From Physcomitrium patens (taxonomy: Eukaryota; Streptophyta; Bryopsida; Funariales; Funariaceae): a stretch of 64,000 bases of DNA. A program made the translations under genes and the position numbers. Below are positions 58,561 through 64,000 of the stretch, one piece after another. The stretch covers positions 2,235,958-2,299,957 of the forward strand of contig NC_037253.1 of NCBI RefSeq assembly GCF_000002425.4. The letters run 5' to 3'. The stretch's first letter is position 1, and every line of letters starts with the position of its first letter. The notes beneath the pieces were generated by a model. The model did not search any database, was not told the origin of the DNA, and was given only the letters and a program-made list of their open reading frames with translations.

Positions 58561-59490
58561 ATGGCAGAGCTTGTTGAAATGAAGAGTGCAATGGCACAAA
58601 TGCAAGAGCAAATGAGGGAGTTAATGCTTGCGATGCATCAACTCAATTCTCCAACACAGGAAAGAACAAGAATAGCAGAAAGTGGCGATATAGAGATGAT
58701 CGGAGCTGCTTCAACATCTACAACAAATCACGTTCCTTCTCCAATTGTAAAACACCCTATAAGCACTAGAGAACCAAGAATTGCCTTACTTGAGAAATTT
58801 GATGGTACGAGATCAAAGTTTCAAGGGTTCAACAATCAAGTACAATTGGCAATTGAACTTCAACCGCAAAGCTATCCAACTCCAGGATCACAAGTCAGAT
58901 TTATTGGCACTCTACTTTCTGATTCTGCATTATCGTGGTTTTCGTCTTTTCTTGAACAACGAAATCTAATATTGGACAATTTGGAAGCATTTTTGGCGGA
59001 GTTTCGATCTATGTATGGTGAACACGATGTAATTCGTGTTATAAAAAATAAGATCCGAATTGTGGGACAAAGAAATCGCTCAGTTACAATATATGCTTCA
59101 CAATTTCGACAACTTGCAATTGACATCAAGTGGGATGATGCTGCACTCATCAATCAATTTCTTTATGGATTGCAGTATGAAGTAAAGAAATTGATGCTCA
59201 ACTTACCTGATCCTCAAACTTTGAGTCAAGCAATCGATTTTGCGGTAAAATGTGATAATCGACTTTTCGAATTTCGATCCGAGAATCATTCAGGAGAACC
59301 TCAACGTTATTAGTCAATGGCAACATCAACATCTTTGCCAAACGTACATTCAGAAGTAGAAGACATGCAAATTGACGCGGTACGTTTTAAACCTCTAACT
59401 GAGCAAGAAAAGATTCATCGTCGTCAAGAAGGATTATGTTTATATTGCGGAGAACCTAAGCACACTGCTCAACATTGTCCAAAGAAATGA
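58561..59490 (+). pseudogene. Element D gag with CCHC knuckle
   Basis: I choose the ATG at 58561 (MAELVEMKSAMAQMQEQ), aligned with the B start; upstream codons lack ATG context. 251 codons are open to a TAG at 59311-59313. They include a coiled-coil-like N-terminus, RIALLEKFDGTRSKFQGF, FLEQRNLILDNLEAFLAEF and LPDPQTLSQAIDFAV. The same frame continues past the TAG to the knuckle CLYCGEPKHTAQHC, so one substitution split gag. Confidence 0.85.
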
Positions 59491-59589
59491 CGCAACAATA
59501 AAATGAGGGGTACGATAGTCAAAGAAGACAACATGTCAGAAAATGGATTCGTTCAGCTACAATAGGGACGAGGCAGCTGGAATCTTGTA

Positions 59590-61145
59590 CAATTCCTTAT
59601 GAAGGTCCTATCTTCTCCTCAGAACCCTCTCCTTGTTTTATAATAGACTTATATTTAGGACCTAAGAATTACAAAGCCTCTGCTTTATTAGATTCGGGAG
59701 CCTCAGCATGTTTTTTAGATGAACAATTTGTTAAAAGTCGTAAAATACCCTTTGTACAGAAACCTAAACCAGTATATGTTGAAGTCATAGATGGTCGTCC
59801 CTTGTCTTCTGGAGATGTCACTCATGAAACTCATCCTATAAAAGTAACAATAGACGGTCATGATAGCTACATAGCTTTTAACATAATTAAATCCCCATCC
59901 AATCCAGTTATTTTAGGTTTATCCTGGCTAAAAAAATATAATCCTCGAATAGATTGGAATTCGCGTAAACTTGACTTTTTCCAAAGCGTTATTAATAGTT
60001 CTACCAACCAAGTAAAAAATTATAAGTCTATTATAGTAAAATCCGTACTGATAGGTACAAAAGCATTTATACACGCAGCAAAAGAAGGATCAACTTTTGC
60101 TATTTATGCTGCACCTATTTCTGAAAACATAAAAACTTCAAGTGGCATTCCAAGTCAATATCAGGAGTATCAAGACGTTTTTGAGAAAAAAAATGCAGAC
60201 ATTCTTCCTGAGCATCGTCCATATGATTGTTCAATCGACTTCAAGGAAGGAACTCAGCCACCATTTGGACCAATTTACAGTTTATCGCAAGATGAGATGG
60301 CTGAACTCAAGACATATATTGACGAGAATTTAGCGAAGAATTTCATACGCCATTTAAAATCTCCAGCAGGAGCTCCAATTCTATTCGTAAAGAAAAAAGA
60401 TGGATCTTTACGAATGTGTGTTGATTATCAAGGACTCAACAAGATCACAATCAAGAACAGGTATCCATTACCTTAGATATCAAGACTCCTTGACCAGTTG
60501 AATCAAGCTAAGATCTATACAAAAATAGATCTAAGAGGAGCATATAATCTAGTACAGATCAAAGAAGGAGATGAATGGAAGACTGCGTTTCGAACCAGGT
60601 ATAGACATTTCGAATATAATGTCATGCCCTTTGGACTCACGAATGCACTAGCTGCTTTTCAACATCTCATGAATGATGTATTTCGTGAATTTTTAGACAA
60701 TTTTGTCGTCTGCTATCTAGACGATATCCTGATCTATTCTAAGAATGTCGAAGAATATGAAATACATGTTCTTCAAGTATTACAAAAACTTAGAGATGCA
60801 GGATTGTACGTCAAGATGGAAAAGTGTGTATTTCACACTACTCAAGTTGACTTTTTAGGATACATCATTTCAAATGATGGTCTCATGATGGATTCTAAGA
60901 AAGTCCAAACAATCATGGATTAGAAGATTCCAAGGACAGTAAGAGATGTCCAATGTTTCTTGGGATTTGCCAATTACTATCGGATCTTTATTAAAGATTT
61001 CTCACGAGTTGCAGCTCCACTTACACGCTTGACTAGTAAAGATAAATTGCAATGGAATCAAGAAGCGGAAGCAGCATTTGAAGCCTTGAACACATCGTTT
61101 GTCTCTGCACCAGTCTTATATCGTGTTGATTTTTCAAGGCATTTT
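59590..61145 (+). pseudogene. Element D protease and reverse transcriptase
   Basis: Protease [16 protein letters not shown] (about 59682-59730) is intact. The open frame 59802-60476 covers the linker and RT start ([19 protein letters not shown]). A TAG at 60474-60476 and another at 60921-60923 (Trp in A and C) interrupt RT. The active site [10 protein letters not shown] lies in 60498-60923. [17 protein letters not shown] and the thumb follow. Confidence 0.9.
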
Positions 61146-61816
61146 TTATGGAAACAGATGCATCAGATTTTGCCTTGGGTGCAGTTTTATCACAAATGGG
61201 AACAGATGACAAACTTCATCCGATAGCTTTTCATTCAAGAAAATTCTCAGCAGCCGAGATCAATTATGAGATCCACGATAAAGAACTTCTTGCAATCGTG
61301 GATTCCTTTCAAGAATGGCGTCATTATCTAGAAGGCGCTTCTAGTCCAGTCACTGTGTATATAGATCACAAGAACCTCGAGTATTTCATATCAGCACGCG
61401 TGTTGAATCGTCGTCAAGCTTGTTGGAGTATGTCCTTGTCAAGATTCGAGTTCATTATCACTTATCGGCCAAGAAAACAACAAGGTTTGTCTGATGCCCT
61501 ATCTAGACGTTCTTATTTTGCACCAAAAGAAGGAGATGCAGCTTTTGAGCAACAAAGAACGTTCCTCTTGAAACCGGAGCAATTTCATCTCCGAGCAATG
61601 AAATCAACATTGACTGTTGATTCAACTTTCTCAAGCAAATCTAGTCCAGTATATCCTCAGACCCTCTTGCTTATGATATCGAGAATAATTCTTCCAAGTC
61701 TCATGATCCTTCTAAGTTCGAGTTCAAGAATAATCTATTATATTTTGAAGGACGCCTATATGTTCCAAAAGGAGAAGCATGTTTACGTGTTCTTCAAGCA
61801 CGTCATGACTTTCTAG
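61146..61816 (+). pseudogene. Element D RNase H
   Basis: Offset by a frameshift near 61145. [36 protein letters not shown] and [13 protein letters not shown] hold the catalytic Asp and Glu residues. It then runs into the connection to integrase, with a frameshift near 61640. Confidence 0.9.
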
Positions 61817-62895
61817 CAGCAGGGCACTTTGGATATAATAAGACTTTGGAACTCATATCAAAAGATTTTTGGTGGCCACAAATGTGGAAGTCAGTCAAAG
61901 ACTTTGTACAATCATGTGATATTTGTTCAAGATCAAAAATTCCTCGTCATCGACCTTACGGACTTCTTCAGCCATTACCTATACCAGAACAACCATGGTC
62001 TTCTGTTTCTATGGATTTCATCACAGATCTTCAAAGTTCAAGATCTTATGATTCTATATTTGTGATAGTAGATCGTTTCACCAAGATGGCACATTTTGTG
62101 CCATGTACAAAATCTATCACAGGTGAAGAAACAGCTAAGCTTTTCATTGATAATATCTATCGCTATCATGGATTACCTAAAGATATCATATCGGATAGGG
62201 GAACTCAATTTGTGTCAAGATTTTGGAGGACCCTTTTCAAGATTTTAAAAGTGGACATAAAGCTATCTTCGGCTTTCCATCCTCAAACTGATGGACAAAC
62301 AGAGCGCGTAAACCAAGTCTTGGAGCAATATTTAAGGTGTACTATCAACTACCAACAAGATGATTGGACAACCCTTCTGCCATTGGCAGAGTTTGCTTAT
62401 AATAATACAGTACATTCTTCCACGCAACAAACACCTTTCTTTGCCAATTATGGCTATCATCTACGACTTGATACTTTTGATTTTTCAAAAGTTGATAATC
62501 CTGCAGCAGAAGATATGGCAAATCGGTTGTCAGAGTTAGCTGCAATAATGAAGATGCAATTGAAAGAAGCTTAAGAACGACAAAAGATAAACGCAGATCT
62601 ATATCGTAAGGAGCAACCACAACTCAACGTGGGTGATAAGGTATGGCTACTTCGTCGCAATATCAAGACTACTCGACCTTGTGACAAGATGGACTATCGT
62701 AGGCTTGGCCCCTTTTTTGTTTTTGAACAGATCAACCCAGTTGCATATCGGTTACATCTACCGGAGTCAATGAAGATCCATCCTGTATTCCACGTGTCTC
62801 TTCTTGAACCATATAAGACAGCGGATATACAAGGAAGAAGACAAATGCCACCGCCTCCTATAGAAGTAGATAATAATGAAGAATTTGAGGTGTAA
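61740..62895 (+). pseudogene. Element D integrase and GPY/F region
   Basis: Zinc-binding part: HDFLAAGHFGYNKTLELI and CDICSRSK. Core: SMDFITDLQSS, then VIVDRFTKMAHFV, ISDRGTQFVSRFW and HPQTDGQTERVNQ, so the DDE triad is present. 242 codons (61846-62574) are open to a TAA. The GPY/F region is at 62629-62895 (LGPFFVFEQINPVAYRLHLP, HPVFHVSLLEPY). Confidence 0.9.
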
Positions 62896-63036
62896 GAGAT
62901 ATTGAACTCAAGGCGGCGCCGAAATAAGCTGGAATATCTTGTGCATTGGCGCGGATATGATATTAGTGAACGCACATGGGAGCCATCTAGGAATCTAGCA
63001 AATGCATCAGCTAAAGTCAAAGTTTTTCATCAATGA
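62896..63036 (+). pseudogene. Element D chromodomain
   Basis: After a TAA, NSRRRRNKLEYLVHWRGYD and SERTWEPSRNLANASAKV form a well-conserved chromodomain, with aromatic residues at the usual cage positions (Tyr, Trp, Trp). It ends at a TGA (63034-63036). Confidence 0.85.
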
Positions 63037-63151
63037 CATCCATCGAAACCAAGATGAAAATCTCTCTTATAAAAGAGACAAGATTGAGACAAGATAACAT
63101 TCAATTTCCTATTCTTGTTTGTAACTTCTTTGCATTTGAGATGCTAATTAG

Positions 63152-63574
63152 ATAGAGAGCCAACAACCAACGGATTCAACTCAAGAACCTTCGTTTGCTA
63201 ACCTATCGGACGAGATATTACGATTGTCACAACCTTCAAGACGACGCAATCGAGATGGAGATCTTCAAAAACGACTTGTTCTTCCTCGAACAGATGGTGA
63301 GATACAACGCGTTTGGTATCACGATTTGGAAAGGGACTCTCGATGTTTGGTGATTTTGCTAGAAGTAGGAACAACTCCTGATGGTGTTTCGAATATTCTA
63401 TTCGAAGGAAGTTACGAAGGCCTCAACAATGATCAAATAACTGGGTGGTCTTCCTGCCCTGGTATGGGACACTATCGATGGTTGAGAGGCCCTATCAATC
63501 ATCTTCGAAGAGAATAGAGATCAGAGTATGAGGCGAATACAATTTGTCGCATCATAGATTTCCTCAACATATGA
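63152..63574 (+). pseudogene. Extra 3' ORF of element D (nearly intact)
   Basis: 141 codons with a single in-frame TAG at 63515-63517. The expected ATG is ATA here (G has ATG at the same place). Blocks: SQQPTDSTQEPSFANLSDE, an Arg-rich patch (PSRRRNRDGDLQKRL), VWYHDLERDSRCLVILLEV, TTPDGV, then GWSSCPGMGHYRWLRGPINH and CRIIDFLNI. It lies 115 bp after the pol stop and 28 bp before the polypurine tract. No membrane segment is obvious. Unknown function. Confidence 0.65.
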
Positions 63575-63601
63575 TGACCGCTCCTTGTGGAACTCGTCTC
63601 T

Positions 63602-63615
63602 AGAAGGGGGGGTAA
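63602..63615 (+). promoter_or_regulatory. Polypurine tract of D
   Basis: AGAAGGGGGGGTAA directly before the 3' LTR; G has AGAAGGGGGAGTAA at the same position. Confidence 0.8.
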
Positions 63616-64000
63616 TGTCACGGCCATAATCATGTAAGCTAATAATTACATATAGAAATAGGTAGAAGTAAGTAAAAGTAGATAAAAGTAAGTTAATTCT
63701 ATAATATTTAATATAGAAGCTTCCTAGAAACTTCCTAGATGCTGCTTTGACTTCATAGGTGTCTTTAATTGACTTTTTGGATTAGAAACGTGGTCAACAA
63801 GTTGGCCATGTGCCACACATGTTGTTAGCTTGAAGATCAAGCTAACTTTGTGGCCCACACGTAGAAAAACTTGCCTTATAAGTCAAGGCATGTGTCCTAC
63901 AAAGTCAACACATATTGGAGGTCCTAGAGAATGTCACCACGTAGCCCCTAGTTAGATAGTATATATAGAGACAAGAGTGAAGGCTTCTTCACTCTTGTCA
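63616..64000 (+). repeat. 3' LTR of D, first 385 bp
   Basis: Collinear with 57803-58185. TATATATA (about 63960) lies 32 nt before ACTCTTGTCA, the intact form of the predicted RNA 5' end, at which the window stops. Confidence 0.9.

Larger units (their letters stand above)
57803..64000 (+). mobile_element. Chromovirus D, best preserved element (runs off window)
   Basis: 5' LTR 57803-58350, gag, protease, RT, RNase H, integrase, GPY/F region, chromodomain, extra 3' ORF, polypurine tract, and 385 bp of the 3' LTR before the window ends. The LTR parts that can be compared differ at roughly 5% by eye. Active-site residues of protease, RT and integrase are kept, but about ten stops or frameshifts break the ORFs. 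It lies in the E fragment after TTTGT. Confidence 0.9.

Noticed and set aside
1..64000. tRNA, rRNA or bacterial operon features
   Set aside because: No cloverleaf, rRNA core motif or operon organisation could be recognised by reading either strand; the intron-containing gene and LTR elements are eukaryotic.

Overview
This window is plant nuclear DNA (a streptophyte, certainly eukaryotic). It is dominated by nested Ty3/gypsy LTR retrotransposons. One interrupted cellular gene with plant-type introns, a P1B copper-transporting ATPase of the HMA5 clade, lies on the minus strand at 39168-43381. That gene and its flanks (about 39.0-44.6 kb) are clearly GC-richer than the AT-rich retroelements around it. 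Which plant this is cannot be settled from the sequence; a non-flowering land plant is my low-confidence guess.

Layout, left to right. 1-605: 5' LTR and leader of a minus-strand chromovirus (family D) that runs off the window. 606-about 5075: minus-strand chromovirus A, truncated. About 5076-36070: element F, a Ty3 element without a visible chromodomain, split by element E (8382-30964, 795-bp LTRs, 5-bp target duplication). E was itself hit by at least five insertions: solo LTRs of family I (9082-10358 and 13802-15064), a solo LTR of family H (11872-13251), chromovirus B (15806-20229) and full-length H (22283-30296, minus strand). About 36280-37260: Ty1/copia fragment. 37340-37925: family I LTR fragment. 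37926-44640: the GC-rich gene island with HMA5. 44640-46190: AT-rich spacer with a decayed family D LTR. 46190-51397: decayed family D element G carrying a third family I solo LTR. 51398-57457: minus-strand chromovirus C. 57458-57802: a fragment of E. 57803-64000: chromovirus D, the best preserved element, leaving the window inside its 3' LTR.

Most notable observations. (1) In the chromoviruses, the first 11 nt after the 5' LTR are complementary to an 11-nt segment inside the LTR, placed where transcription should start about 32 nt after the TATA box. The two families have different 11-mers that change together. This is the layout expected for self-primed reverse transcription of the Tf1/sushi type, and the familiar initiator-tRNA-Met motif lies too far downstream to be the primer site. 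(2) The same chromoviruses carry an unrecognised 354- or 423-bp ORF between the chromodomain and the polypurine tract. (3) Their LTRs hold five tandem 24- or 30-bp units built from GAA/TTC blocks resembling heat-shock elements. (4) C is a recombinant of a B-like 5' half (with E flank) and an A-like 3' half. (5) H has a protease/RT/integrase that reminds me of fungal Ty3 elements, and its LTR contains sequence related to E coding sequence. (6) H and I insertions are flanked by 4-bp repeats centred on CG.

Almost every retroelement ORF is broken by stops or frameshifts, so only the ATPase looks functional. All identities given as approximate are by-eye comparisons, not computed alignments.
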